Both the position numbers and the translations under genes were made by a program. This document shows, in pieces, positions 52,886 through 62,081 of a stretch of DNA of 64,000 nt (positions are counted from its first letter, which is position 1; each line of letters begins with the position of its first letter). The notes below the pieces were generated by a model. It ran no database searches. It was not told where the DNA came from and saw nothing but the letters and a program-made list of their open reading frames with translations. The stretch is from Mycolicibacterium sp. P1-18 (lineage in GTDB: Bacteria > Actinomycetota > Actinomycetes > Mycobacteriales > Mycobacteriaceae): contig NZ_NPKR01000016.1 of the NCBI RefSeq assembly GCF_008329535.1, positions 1-64,000 of the forward strand, read 5' to 3'.

Positions 52886-53662
52886 TCAGCGGCCCTCGAA
52901 TCGAGCAGGCCGCTTGTCGAGGAAGGCCTGGATCCCCTCGGAGGCGTCCCGGAGACCGATGTTGGCCAGGACGTGCGCCTCTTCGACGGCCATCGCGTCG
53001 TCGATCGGCAGGCCCCATCCTCGGTCGATCGCAGACTTCACCAATCCGATGGTGGCGGTGGGGCCGTCGGCAAGCCGGCGGGCTTCGCGGGTCACCACCT
53101 CGTCGAAGTCGTCGCCCGCGACGAGGTCGACGAGGCCTTCGCGCAACGCCTCGTCGGCGGAGAGTCGCGTCGCGTCGACGATGAGCCGCTTCGCCCGGTG
53201 CGGTCCGATCAGTCTGGGCAGGCGCTGGGACCCGCCTGCGCCAGGGAAGATGCCGAGGCTGGTTTCCGGGAAGCCGAAGGTGGCCTGAGCGTGCAGGATT
53301 CGTAGGTCGCAGGCCAGGGCGAGTTCGGCGCCTCCACCCAGCGCGTGTCCGTTCAGTGCGGCGACGACGGGCTTGGGCGCCAGTTCGAGGAGACGCTGGA
53401 CGACGACCCACCGGCGCATCGCACGATAGGTGTCGGGATCGAGGTTGCGCATCACCGTGAGGTTTGCCCCGCCGACGAAGATTCGGTCCTTGCCGCGAAT
53501 CACGATGCAGCGCACGGACGGATCGTCGAGGACCGTCGGCAGATGTTTGATCAGAGATTCGATGAGTTCGGGGTCGACGATGTTGACGCGACCATGGTCG
53601 AGGACGACGGTCGTGACGGCCGCGTCGCGTTCGAAGCGGAAGCCGATCGGATCGGTGCTCAT
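52886..53662 (-). CDS. enoyl-CoA hydratase/isomerase family protein
   Basis: A 258-residue crotonase-fold enzyme. The oxyanion-forming segments GKDRIFVGGANLTVM and NGHALGGGAELALACDLRIL, and the catalytic Glu in FPETSLGIFPGAGGSQRL, are present. It should hydrate or isomerise a CoA-bound unsaturated acid. Its ATG overlaps the stop of the fused CoA-transferase (ATGA). As last gene of the minus-strand operon with a CoA ligase and CoA transferase, it indicates that one branch of the pathway uses CoA thioesters. It converges on the M20-like gene. Confidence 0.88.
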   Translation of the reverse strand: MSTDPIGFRFERDAAVTTVVLDHGRVNIVDPELIESLIKHLPTVLDDPSVRCIVIRGKDRIFVGGANLTVMRNLDPDTYRAMRRWVVVQRLLELAPKPVVAALNGHALGGGAELALACDLRILHAQATFGFPETSLGIFPGAGGSQRLPRLIGPHRAKRLIVDATRLSADEALREGLVDLVAGDDFDEVVTREARRLADGPTATIGLVKSAIDRGWGLPIDDAMAVEEAHVLANIGLRDASEGIQAFLDKRPARFEGR

Positions 53663-55935
53663 GACAGGACTCCTTGGTCGTGCAGGTCGGCGAGTTCGGC
53701 CGGGGTGAGACCGAGGAGTTCGGTGAGGAGCTCGTCGGTGTGCTGCCCCAGGAGCGGGGCCGGGTTCCAGAGGCCGCCCGGCGTGCCCGACAGGTGGGCC
53801 ACGACGCCCTCGTGGGCGACCGGCCCGACGAGTGGATGGTCGAGGTCGACGTAGAAGCCGCGGGCGCGCAGCTGGGGGTCGGTTTCGACCAAGTCTCGAC
53901 CATCCCGGACGGCATGCGCGGAGACGCCGGTGTCCTGTAGGAGCTCGGCCAGGGCGTCGGCGTCGGACTGCGCCGCGAGGTGTGTGATGGCCTCGAATGG
54001 GTCGGGATGCACGCCGGCGACACCAAGCACGTCGACGGCCGCGTGGAGGGCCTCGGTCGTCGTGTCCCCGATGGCCAGCCAGCGGTCGTCGCCGCGGGTG
54101 CGGACGACACGCGCGGCGGTGGCGCTCGACGGCTCGCCGGGATGTTGGGCCTCGAGAAGTGCGGTGCCCAGATGCGATGCCATGGCCTCCAGTTGGGAGA
54201 GGTCGACGTGGCCGCCCTCACCTCGGTACAGCAGCTCCAGCGCACCGATCACGGCGGCGTTGGCGGCGACCATGTCACCGAGTCCGAAGGTGAGCCCCTG
54301 CGGGTCGCGGTCGTCGCGGGCGGTCTCCGCGGTCAGTCCCGACATGGCGGCGAGGGTGTCGGCGAAGGTGACGGCGTCGCGCCACGGGCCCGACTGGCCG
54401 ACGCCTGCCATGGACACCAGGATCACGTTGGGATTGAGCTCACGCAGCTTCGGGAAGTCGAGGTCCCACTTGGCGAGCACGCCGGGGCTGAAGTTCTCGA
54501 CCACGACGTCGATGGTGGGCACCAACCGGTGCAGGATGTCCTTCCCGGCTTCGGTGCGCAGGTTGAGCGCCACGCTCCGCTTGTTGCGGTTGAAGTTGAG
54601 GAAGTAGCCGCTCTCGTCGACGCCAGCCCCCGGGCGCAGTCGCATGCCGGGAGAGAAGCGGGTGGGGTCCTTTCGGTGCTGCGACTCCACTTTGACGATG
54701 TCGGCGCCGTGTTCGGCCAATGTCTTCGTGACGTAGGGTCCGGCGAGCACCCAGGTGAGGTCGAGGACCCGGACCCCGTCGAGAGCGCCGCCCCGCCCGC
54801 GCGGGGATGCCGACGCGATCGCCCGTCGAGGCACTGCGGATGAGCGGGCGTTCCTGGGCCAGACCTCCGCCGAGGAGACGGGGCGCGGCTCGTCGAGCCG
54901 AAGTGGTCTGCGCAAAGCCGGTGATTCCCAGCCGAACCCGACGTCGCGCAGCTCTCCGTCGTGGCCCACGTCGACGAAGAATCGCCGGTCGAGTAGTTGC
55001 GGGTTCTCCAGCAGGGCCCGTGGGGTGTCGACCCTCGCCCAGGGCAGGGCTCGTCGGCGGGCTTCTTCGGCGAAGGACTGCGCAGACCGGCGAGCCGCGA
55101 ACCGCGCGACCACGGCGTCGACGTGTGCCCTTTCGGTCCAGCGGATTTCGGGGTCCTGCCACCGTGGCTCTGCGAGGTCTTCGGCCTCGTCCTCGTCGAC
55201 CATCCACGCCAGGAGGTCGTCCCACATGCGGGGGCTGCCGGAGTACCCGCCGGCGAGGAACCCGTCGGCTGCTCGGAAGACCTGGTGTGCGACATGGCCG
55301 TAGATCCCGGAGTTCCGTGCGGGGATCTTCTTGCCGTGTATCCAGGCGATGGCACCGACCTCGAGAGTGGCGGCCACGGCCTCCTGCGCCGACACCTCGA
55401 CGAATTGGCCGGTTCCCGTGCGCTGGCGTGCGATCAGTGCGAGCAGTGCGCCGATTGCGCCGTGGGTGCCCGCGAGCTGGTGTCCCTGTTCGCGCGGCGG
55501 TGGTTCGGGCGCGCGACCCGGATCGCCGCACAGCCACGCCATGCCACCGGCTGCGGTGAGGACGGTGTCGTCGGCGGTCCATTCGCGATGGGGCCCCGAC
55601 AAGCCGAATGGCGTGATCACGGTGTGGATCGTGGAGGCCCAGGCATCTGGGTGCGCTTGGCGGGAGGCCAAGGTACGAAGGCGCGACACCGGCCCGGACT
55701 CGAGGACGACGTCGGCCTGCGTGGCGAGATCCGCCAAAGCCGCGCCGTGTGAATCATCGTCGGTCAGCGTGAGAAGTCGTTTGCCGGCGTGCCAGTGCAG
55801 TCGGTCGGCGTCGCGGGTGGATTCGTCTGGTGCCGTGACGCGCACGACGTCCGCGCCGAGTCCGACGAAGATCCGGGCGGCTTGATGGCCGAGCCGGTCG
55901 GTCAGGTCGAGCACGCGTAGTCGACGGTCTGTCAT
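53659..55935 (-). CDS. tandem two-domain CoA transferase (CaiB/BaiF family III)
   Basis: A 758-residue protein made of two consecutive family III CoA-transferase units, about 1-370 and 395-758, joined by an Arg/Ser-rich linker. Most family members have one unit and form interlocked dimers. In the second unit the catalytic Asp554 is present (TFGLGDMVAANAAVIGAL). In the first unit the matching place reads GHQLAGTHGAIGALLAL, with no Asp, so it seems structural. The enzyme would move CoA between organic acids. It is linked by ATGA overlaps to the ligase before it and the hydratase after it. Confidence 0.85.
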   Translation of the reverse strand: MTDRRLRVLDLTDRLGHQAARIFVGLGADVVRVTAPDESTRDADRLHWHAGKRLLTLTDDDSHGAALADLATQADVVLESGPVSRLRTLASRQAHPDAWASTIHTVITPFGLSGPHREWTADDTVLTAAGGMAWLCGDPGRAPEPPPREQGHQLAGTHGAIGALLALIARQRTGTGQFVEVSAQEAVAATLEVGAIAWIHGKKIPARNSGIYGHVAHQVFRAADGFLAGGYSGSPRMWDDLLAWMVDEDEAEDLAEPRWQDPEIRWTERAHVDAVVARFAARRSAQSFAEEARRRALPWARVDTPRALLENPQLLDRRFFVDVGHDGELRDVGFGWESPALRRPLRLDEPRPVSSAEVWPRNARSSAVPRRAIASASPRGRGGALDGVRVLDLTWVLAGPYVTKTLAEHGADIVKVESQHRKDPTRFSPGMRLRPGAGVDESGYFLNFNRNKRSVALNLRTEAGKDILHRLVPTIDVVVENFSPGVLAKWDLDFPKLRELNPNVILVSMAGVGQSGPWRDAVTFADTLAAMSGLTAETARDDRDPQGLTFGLGDMVAANAAVIGALELLYRGEGGHVDLSQLEAMASHLGTALLEAQHPGEPSSATAARVVRTRGDDRWLAIGDTTTEALHAAVDVLGVAGVHPDPFEAITHLAAQSDADALAELLQDTGVSAHAVRDGRDLVETDPQLRARGFYVDLDHPLVGPVAHEGVVAHLSGTPGGLWNPAPLLGQHTDELLTELLGLTPAELADLHDQGVLS

Positions 55936-57485
55936 GCGATCTCCTCGGTGGCGTGGCAGGTTTCGGCGTCCCAGGCGCCGGGGGGAAGGCCCCGATCACG
56001 CAGGGAGCGCCGGTCGATCTTCATGCTGGCCGTGCGGGGCACCGTCGACTCGACACTGATGTAGCGCGGGACGGCGTGGCGAGACAGCCTGTCGGCACAG
56101 TGCTTTCGCAGGGCTTCCGGCGAGATCACGCTTCCCTCGCGCGGGACCACGACGAGCAGTACTTCGTCCTCGGTCAACTCCGACGGCACACCGATCGCCG
56201 CAACGTCGTGAACGTCGGGGTGCGCCGAGGCGACCCACTCCACGTGTTCGGCGTCGACCGTGAGACCGCGGCGCCGAATGGTGTCGGTCATCCGGCCGTC
56301 GTAGTACAGCCATCCCTCGGACAGTCGGGCTCGGTCGCCGGTGACGAACCAGTCGTCGTGCCAGGCCGCGCGGGTGGTCTCCGGATCGCCGATGTAGCGG
56401 GTGAATGTCAGATTGGGTTGCAGCGGGCGAACTTCCAGTGAACCGGTCGCTCCGTCGCCGACCAGAAGGCCGTCTTCGCCGAGGATCCGGGCCGCGTACT
56501 CGGGGACCACTCGTCCCGCTGCGCCGGGGACGACCCGGGCCCCGGTAGTCGCGACGTCGCCGAGTTCGGTGCAGGCGTACGCCTGCCGCAATTCGACGCC
56601 GAAACGTTCCGACATCGCGGTCCACATCCACGCTGGCGCGGGACCGCCGTACGCACGCCGAGCCCGGTGGTCGCGGTCGCGGTCCGCAGGTGGTTGGCGT
56701 AGGAGGATCGCGCACACGGCTCCCATGAAGTTGAAGGCCGTGACCTGTTCCTGCGCAGCGGTTTGCCAGAATCGGCGTGCCGAGAAGTCGTCGACCACCA
56801 GTCGGGCCCCGGACATCACCGCCGGGAGAAACGCCGCGTGACGGGCGTTGACGTGTTGCCACGGAAACACGTTCAGCAGGACGTCGGAGGTGTCGTACTC
56901 CATGGCGCGCAGCACGCGTGCGGCCTGGCCTAGTCCCACGCCGTTGGACAGAAGTGCGCCCTTGGGACGGCCACCGGTTCCCGAGGTGACCATGACGGCG
57001 GCGGCGTCGCCGGCCGACGACCGGTGACGCGACGGCCGCGGACCCGTCAACTCGTCGATGGCGGGCAGACCCTCCCACGCGCCGTCGACGGTGACGGCCG
57101 GCTTCGAGGGATGCCCGCCCAGGCGGGCGAGATGAGGTTCGATGGTGAGCCGGATTGGCGTCGCGACGCAGAGCACGCAGTTCGCGGCTGCGGCGAGTCG
57201 GTCGGCGACGTCGCGGTCCAAGCCCGTCGGCAGCGGCAGTTCGACGGCCCCCAGCCACGACAAGGCGGTCGTGGTCGCGGCCGCGGTGGGGCCGGAGGGG
57301 ATTGCGGTCGCGACGACCTCGCCGGGTGCGACGAGGGCCTTGAGCGCGCCGGCCACGTCGACGGCGCGTTCGAGTAGCGCCCCTGCGCTGATCCCTGCTT
57401 CCCCTACGCGGCGGATGATTTCGCCGTCGGCGTCGGTGCTGGCACGTCGCTCGACGACCGCGGCCCAGGAGGACGGACTGGTCAC
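55932..57485 (-). CDS. AMP-dependent acyl/aryl-CoA ligase
   Basis: A 517-residue adenylate-forming enzyme. Core motifs are visible: TSGTGGRPKG (phosphate loop), YGGPAP, YACTELGD (A5), TGDRARLSEGWLYYDGR (A7) and the lysine region SMKIDRRSLRD at the C-terminus. It probably activates a carboxylic acid of the pathway as acyl-CoA. GTG start overlaps the aldolase stop; upstream in-frame sequence is Arg/His-rich and non-coding. Its stop overlaps the CoA-transferase ATG. The acid cannot be identified. Confidence 0.87.
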   Translation of the reverse strand: MTSPSSWAAVVERRASTDADGEIIRRVGEAGISAGALLERAVDVAGALKALVAPGEVVATAIPSGPTAAATTTALSWLGAVELPLPTGLDRDVADRLAAAANCVLCVATPIRLTIEPHLARLGGHPSKPAVTVDGAWEGLPAIDELTGPRPSRHRSSAGDAAAVMVTSGTGGRPKGALLSNGVGLGQAARVLRAMEYDTSDVLLNVFPWQHVNARHAAFLPAVMSGARLVVDDFSARRFWQTAAQEQVTAFNFMGAVCAILLRQPPADRDRDHRARRAYGGPAPAWMWTAMSERFGVELRQAYACTELGDVATTGARVVPGAAGRVVPEYAARILGEDGLLVGDGATGSLEVRPLQPNLTFTRYIGDPETTRAAWHDDWFVTGDRARLSEGWLYYDGRMTDTIRRRGLTVDAEHVEWVASAHPDVHDVAAIGVPSELTEDEVLLVVVPREGSVISPEALRKHCADRLSRHAVPRYISVESTVPRTASMKIDRRSLRDRGLPPGAWDAETCHATEEIA

Positions 57486-58507
57486 GCCGATCGGGACTGC
57501 GTCTCGGCGGCGAGGGTGAGGGCGATGTCGATGATCATGTCCTCCTGCCCTCCGACGAGGTGCCGACGACCGCACTCCATCAGCAGGTCGCGCACGTCGA
57601 CGCCATGGGCGTGCGACGCGGCCTCGGCATGGCGCAGAAAGCTCGAGTACACGCCTGCGTAGCCGAGCGTCAGCGTTTCGCGGTCGACACGGACCGGCCG
57701 GTCCTGGAGTGGCCGGACGATGTCGTCGGCGGCATCTTGCAGCCGGAACAGATCACTGCCGTGCTTCAGGTCGGTCAGGTTGGCGGCAGCGATGAAGGCT
57801 TCGATGGGGCAGTTGCCGGCTCCGGCACCGTGACCGGCCAGGGACGCGTCGACGCGGAAGGCGCCGTTCTCGACGGCGACGAGGGAATTGGCCACGGACA
57901 GGGAGAGGTTCTCGTGGGCGTGAATGCCGATCTGGGTATCGGTGTCGAGTACGTCGCGGTAGGCGCGGACCCGGGCGGCGACGTCGCCCATGGTGAGGCG
58001 GCCACCGGAGTCGGTGACGTAGACGCAGTGGGCGCCGTATGACTCCATCAGCTTGGCTTGGCGGGCCAGCTCGGCCGGTTCGGCCATGTGAGACAGCATG
58101 AGGAAGCCGGCGACGTCCATTCCGATCTCCCGCGCGGCCGCGATGTGCTGGGCGGAGATGTCGGCCTCGGTGCAGTGGGTGGCGACGCGGACCGATCGAA
58201 CTCCAAGGGAGTAGGCATGTTCGAGGTCGTGGATGGTTCCGACGCCCGGTAGCAGCAGGGTGGTCAGGGTGGCGCGCGTGATGACGGAGGCGGCGGCTTC
58301 GAGCCATTCCCAGTCGGTGTGCGAACCGGGTCCGTAGTTGACCGAGGAGCCCGCCAGGCCGTCGCCATGGGCGACCTCGATCGCGTCGACGCCCGCCTCG
58401 TCGAGGGCGACGACGATCCGCTTGACGTCGACCGGGGACAGTCGATGGCGGACCGCGTGCATGCCGTCGCGCAGCGTGACGTCCTGGACGTAGATCGGGG
58501 TGCTCAT
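57482..58507 (-). CDS. 4-hydroxy-2-oxovalerate aldolase
   Basis: A 341-residue DRE-TIM aldolase of the MhpE/BphI/HsaF family. It cleaves 4-hydroxy-2-oxovalerate to pyruvate and acetaldehyde and normally forms a channel complex with the acetaldehyde dehydrogenase encoded next to it. Active-site and metal motifs are VTLRDGMHAVRH near the N-terminus and GIHAHEN near residue 197, with GHGAGAGNCPIE following. The ATG overlaps the acetaldehyde dehydrogenase stop (ATGA). Length matches characterised members. Confidence 0.93.
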   Translation of the reverse strand: MSTPIYVQDVTLRDGMHAVRHRLSPVDVKRIVVALDEAGVDAIEVAHGDGLAGSSVNYGPGSHTDWEWLEAAASVITRATLTTLLLPGVGTIHDLEHAYSLGVRSVRVATHCTEADISAQHIAAAREIGMDVAGFLMLSHMAEPAELARQAKLMESYGAHCVYVTDSGGRLTMGDVAARVRAYRDVLDTDTQIGIHAHENLSLSVANSLVAVENGAFRVDASLAGHGAGAGNCPIEAFIAAANLTDLKHGSDLFRLQDAADDIVRPLQDRPVRVDRETLTLGYAGVYSSFLRHAEAASHAHGVDVRDLLMECGRRHLVGGQEDMIIDIALTLAAETQSRSA

Positions 58508-59457
58508 CGGAGGGCCAACTTCCGGGCTGCGAGTCGCTCGGCGACCTGGATGCCGGCCGAGGTCATGATGTCGAGATTTCCTGCGAAGGCCGGGAGGTAG
58601 TCGGCGGCGCCCTCGACTTCGAGGAATACCGAAACCTGGTGGGTGGGACGCGGGCTCGAGGGGTCCGCGAGCAGCGTCTCGACGGGCTGGTCGGCGGGTA
58701 TTTCGGTGACTTGGACTTCTTGTTTGAGTCGATAGCCGGGTACGTATGCCGCGACGTCGGCCACCATCGCCCGGACGGACTCCCGGATCCGCCCGGCGAG
58801 GTCGTCGCCGCCGTCGGAGGTGACGAGCGCAAAGACGGTGTCGCGCATCATCAACGGCGGTTCGGCGGGGTTGAGGACGATGATGGCCTTGCCGCGGACG
58901 GCGCCGCCGACGGCCTCGATGGCAGCCGAGGTGGTCTCGGTGAACTCGTCGATGTTCGCGCGGGTACCGGGGCCGGCGGAGCGTGAGGCGATGGAGGCGA
59001 CGATTTCGGCGTATTCGACTGCGACGATGCGGCGGATCGCCGTGACGACCGGGATGGTGGCCTGACCGCCACAGGTGACCATGTTGACGTTGCGTGCGTC
59101 GAGGTGGAGGTCGAGGTTGACCGCGGGTATGACATAGGGGCCGATGGCCGCCGGCGTCAGGTCGATCAGGGTCTTGCCGAACGGCTCGAGAAGGGCCGCG
59201 TTGGCCAGGTGAGCCTTGGCGGAGGTTGCGTCGAAGACGACGTCGATCTCGTTGAAGCCGTCGAGGGCGATCAGACCCTCGACTCCTTCGTGGGTGACGG
59301 GGACGCCACGGGCGCGCGCACGGGCGAGGCCGTCGGAGTCGGGATCGATGCCGACCATGGCCCCCATGTCGAGGCTGGGGGATCGCATGACCTTGATCAT
59401 CAGATCGGTGCCGATGTTTCCGGAACCGATGATGGCGACTCTTGGCGCGTTTCGCAT
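58504..59457 (-). CDS. acetaldehyde dehydrogenase (acylating)
   Basis: A 317-residue enzyme that converts acetaldehyde, NAD and CoA into acetyl-CoA (MhpF/BphJ/HsaG family), partner of the aldolase. The nucleotide loop is IIGSGNIGTDLMIKV and the catalytic Cys lies in NMVTCGGQATIP. The ATG at 59457 gives the normal short MRNAPRVAIIG beginning; a start at 59508 would add a Ser/Thr-rich tail. It is the first gene of the aldolase-ligase-transferase-hydratase operon, with the IclR gene upstream on the same strand. Confidence 0.93.
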   Translation of the reverse strand: MRNAPRVAIIGSGNIGTDLMIKVMRSPSLDMGAMVGIDPDSDGLARARARGVPVTHEGVEGLIALDGFNEIDVVFDATSAKAHLANAALLEPFGKTLIDLTPAAIGPYVIPAVNLDLHLDARNVNMVTCGGQATIPVVTAIRRIVAVEYAEIVASIASRSAGPGTRANIDEFTETTSAAIEAVGGAVRGKAIIVLNPAEPPLMMRDTVFALVTSDGGDDLAGRIRESVRAMVADVAAYVPGYRLKQEVQVTEIPADQPVETLLADPSSPRPTHQVSVFLEVEGAADYLPAFAGNLDIMTSAGIQVAERLAARKLALR

Positions 59458-59565
59458 GGTTACCTCACTTGCGGACCTCGGTGCTGTGGCTGTCGGTGAC
59501 AGACCCACACCCTCACAGGTGCCGCAGCGCAGCCGCAGGATTCGGTTCCGTTGAGCGATACCGGT

Positions 59566-60396
59566 TTACGCCAACCGCCGGGTTTCCATCGGCGCCGAGG
59601 CGCTCATCACGAGCCGGGTGTGCTGACGGGTGATGCTTCCCGAGGCGAGTCGCAGCGCGTTCACCAGAGCGGAGTCGGCGGTGTGGTCGACGGGAACGGT
59701 GAGGGACAGGGCGGCGATCACGGCGTCGCCGGAGTCGTAGATCGGAACGGCGAAGCTCTTGAAGCCGAGCAGCGCCTCCTCGCGTTCGGTGGCGACGCGA
59801 AGTGCCCGGATGGACTCCATTTCCCGCCGCAGTGAGGCCAGGTCGGGTGCGCTGTGCGGGGTGAGCCGCTGCCAGGTGTCGCCGACCAAGTGCTCCAGCA
59901 GCTGATCGCTGTTCGGCGCCAACGCCAGGAGGAGCTTGCCCGAGGCGGTGCAGGTGAGGGGGAGGCGCCCGCCCACCCGCGACAGCGCGTGGACGCTACG
60001 GGTGCCGCCGAGTTTCTCGAGGTAGCAGGTGCGGGTGCCTTCCAGCACGGCCAGGTGAGCGGTGCCCCTGGTCGACGTGACGAGGTCGACGAGGACCGGC
60101 CTGCCGACTCTGCGCAGCAGTGAGGCGCTACCGGCGCGCTGGCTCAGGGCGAAGACGCTGAAGCCGATTCGGTATTCCTGTCCGATCCGCTCGAGCATTC
60201 CGAGTGCCACCAGTTCCTGGGCAAGCCGATACACCGACGGCTTGGGCACACCGCTGCGCTGACACAGGTCGACGAGACGCAACGTCTCGTTGTCGCCGTC
60301 GAAGGCCGAGAGGATCGAGAACGCCTTGCCGAGGACGGAGTTCGGGATGGTGGAGACGTCGTCGTCGAGTTCCAACGGGTGGGCCAGCACGCTCAT
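59566..60396 (-). CDS. IclR-family regulator of the meta-cleavage operon
   Basis: A 276-residue IclR regulator. The N-terminal winged HTH contains LRLVDLCQRSGVPKPSVYRLAQEL; the C-terminal effector domain shows GTAHLAVLEG, SGKLLLA and the EEALLGFKSFAVPIYD segment of this family. I chose ATG 60396, five bases after CCAGGAGA. It sits between its likely targets: the acetaldehyde dehydrogenase operon downstream and the divergent aldehyde dehydrogenase. A 14-bp palindrome in the divergent region is the expected kind of binding site. IclR proteins of aromatic pathways often act as activators. Confidence 0.9.
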   Translation of the reverse strand: MSVLAHPLELDDDVSTIPNSVLGKAFSILSAFDGDNETLRLVDLCQRSGVPKPSVYRLAQELVALGMLERIGQEYRIGFSVFALSQRAGSASLLRRVGRPVLVDLVTSTRGTAHLAVLEGTRTCYLEKLGGTRSVHALSRVGGRLPLTCTASGKLLLALAPNSDQLLEHLVGDTWQRLTPHSAPDLASLRREMESIRALRVATEREEALLGFKSFAVPIYDSGDAVIAALSLTVPVDHTADSALVNALRLASGSITRQHTRLVMSASAPMETRRLA

Positions 60397-60451
60397 CTTT
60401 GTCTCCTGGAGTTCAACGTGAACCGGTGTGTCCCCTGTCACAACACATGAT

Positions 60452-60465
60452 TATCCAAATGGATA
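60452..60465. promoter_or_regulatory. IclR-type palindromic operator
   Basis: TATCCA and TGGATA form a perfect inverted repeat around AA, 55 bases upstream of the IclR ATG. IclR-family sites are commonly short AT-centred palindromes with TGG/CCA halves. The remainder of 60397-60635 carries the divergent promoters; I see no gene in it. Confidence 0.5.
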
Positions 60466-60635
60466 GCGGTTGTCCAGTGGGCGACCCATTACGAAACGGA
60501 GTGTTTACATTCCGACGGCGCGAGCGGCGAGTTCGGTGACCGGAACGCCGATCCTGGGCCGGGGTCGGTCGCTGGCAGATTGGCTCTGTCCGCGCGCCCG
60601 CATGGCGCTCGGTGACACGAACGCGAGGGAAGATC

Positions 60636-62081
60636 ATGCACACCACGCAACTGTTAATCGCCGACGAGTGGGTCGACGCATCTGACGGCGCCACCAGCGA
60701 GACCGTCAATCCGGCAAACAACCAGGTCATCGGTGTCTTTGCCGATGCAGGTGCCGCCGACGTCGACGCCGCGGTGGCGTCGGCACGCAGCGGATTCCAA
60801 TCCGATGCCTGGCGCGGGATGACACCCGACGATCGTGGGCGTCTGCTCTGGCGCATCGCCGACCTGCTGGACCGGGACGCCGAACAGATCGCGGCACTGG
60901 AGACTCTCGACCAGGGCCAGCCGACCTTCATGAGCACCGGTGTGAACCTGCCGCTGGCGGCGCAGGTCTTCCGCTACTACGCCGGCTACGCGACCAAGAT
61001 CGACGGCAGGGTCGCACCGGTGTCGATCCCGGGGAACCTGAGCTATCAGCGTCGCGTTCCGCTCGGCGTGTGTGCGCTGATCACTCCGTGGAACTTCCCG
61101 CTCGCCATCGCGGCATGGAAGCTGGCGCCCGCCCTGGCGACGGGCAACTCGGTGGTCCTCAAGCCCGCCGAGCAGACGCCGCTGTCCACGGTCCGGCTGG
61201 CGGCGCTGTGCCGTGAAGCTGGAGTTCCTTCGGGCGTCGTCAACATCCTGACCGGCGGACCCGAGGTCGGCAAGGCACTCGTCGCGCACCGCGGGGTCGA
61301 CAAGGTCTCCTTCACGGGTTCGACCGAGGTGGGGCAGCACATCGTCCGGGCGTCGGCAGGCAATCTGAAGCGGGTCGCCCTCGAACTCGGCGGAAAGGCG
61401 CCAAGCATCGTGTGCGCGGACGCCGACATGGACGCGGCGGTGGCCGGCAACCTGCAGGGTGCGTTGTTCAACACCGGCCAGGCGTGTGGCGCGTACACCA
61501 GGTTCTTCGTGCATCGCTCACGAGTGGACGAGTTCACGTCGAAGATTGCGGCAGCGGCCGACGCCCTTCCGATCGGACCGGGCCAGGATCCCGCCACGAT
61601 CGTCGGCCCGCTGGTGTCCCAGGAGCACCTCGACCGCGTGCACGGCTTCGTCGAGTCGGGACGCTCGCAGGGTGCGGAGTTGGTCACCGGCGGCGCCCGC
61701 GTCGGGGGCGACTTGGCAGACGGATTCTTCTATCGCCCAACTGTATTCAGCGGTGTGCGGGATGACATGACCATCGCCAGGGAGGAAATCTTCGGGCCGG
61801 TCCTCTCGGTCATGGCCTATGACGACGAGGACGAGGTCGTGGCGCGCGCCAACGACACCGACTTCGGGCTCGCCGCCGTGCTGTGGACCAAGGATCTGTC
61901 GACCGCGCACGAGCTCCCCCCTCGGCTGCACTTCGGCACGGTCTTCGTCAACCAGCTTCCGCTGATCGACCCGGCATCGCCGTGGGGCGGCTTCGGGATG
62001 AGCGGATGGGGACGCGAATTCGGCGAGTACTCGATCGACGCGTTCACCGAGACCCAGACGACGTTCCTAAATCTGAGCTAG
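60636..62081 (+). CDS. NAD(P)-dependent aldehyde dehydrogenase
   Basis: A 481-residue aldehyde dehydrogenase. ITPWNFPLAIAAWKLAPAL, the catalytic Glu in LELGGKAP, Cys in NTGQACGAYTR and EEIFGPVLSVM are all in place. It resembles hydroxymuconic-semialdehyde and betaine-aldehyde dehydrogenases. ATG 60636 has GAGGGA before it. As it is divergent from the IclR gene, it is probably co-regulated with the meta-cleavage operon and may oxidise a ring-fission semialdehyde, an alternative to the hydrolytic branch. Its end overlaps the convergent MFS gene by 38 bases. Confidence 0.88.
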   Translation: MHTTQLLIADEWVDASDGATSETVNPANNQVIGVFADAGAADVDAAVASARSGFQSDAWRGMTPDDRGRLLWRIADLLDRDAEQIAALETLDQGQPTFMSTGVNLPLAAQVFRYYAGYATKIDGRVAPVSIPGNLSYQRRVPLGVCALITPWNFPLAIAAWKLAPALATGNSVVLKPAEQTPLSTVRLAALCREAGVPSGVVNILTGGPEVGKALVAHRGVDKVSFTGSTEVGQHIVRASAGNLKRVALELGGKAPSIVCADADMDAAVAGNLQGALFNTGQACGAYTRFFVHRSRVDEFTSKIAAAADALPIGPGQDPATIVGPLVSQEHLDRVHGFVESGRSQGAELVTGGARVGGDLADGFFYRPTVFSGVRDDMTIAREEIFGPVLSVMAYDDEDEVVARANDTDFGLAAVLWTKDLSTAHELPPRLHFGTVFVNQLPLIDPASPWGGFGMSGWGREFGEYSIDAFTETQTTFLNLS

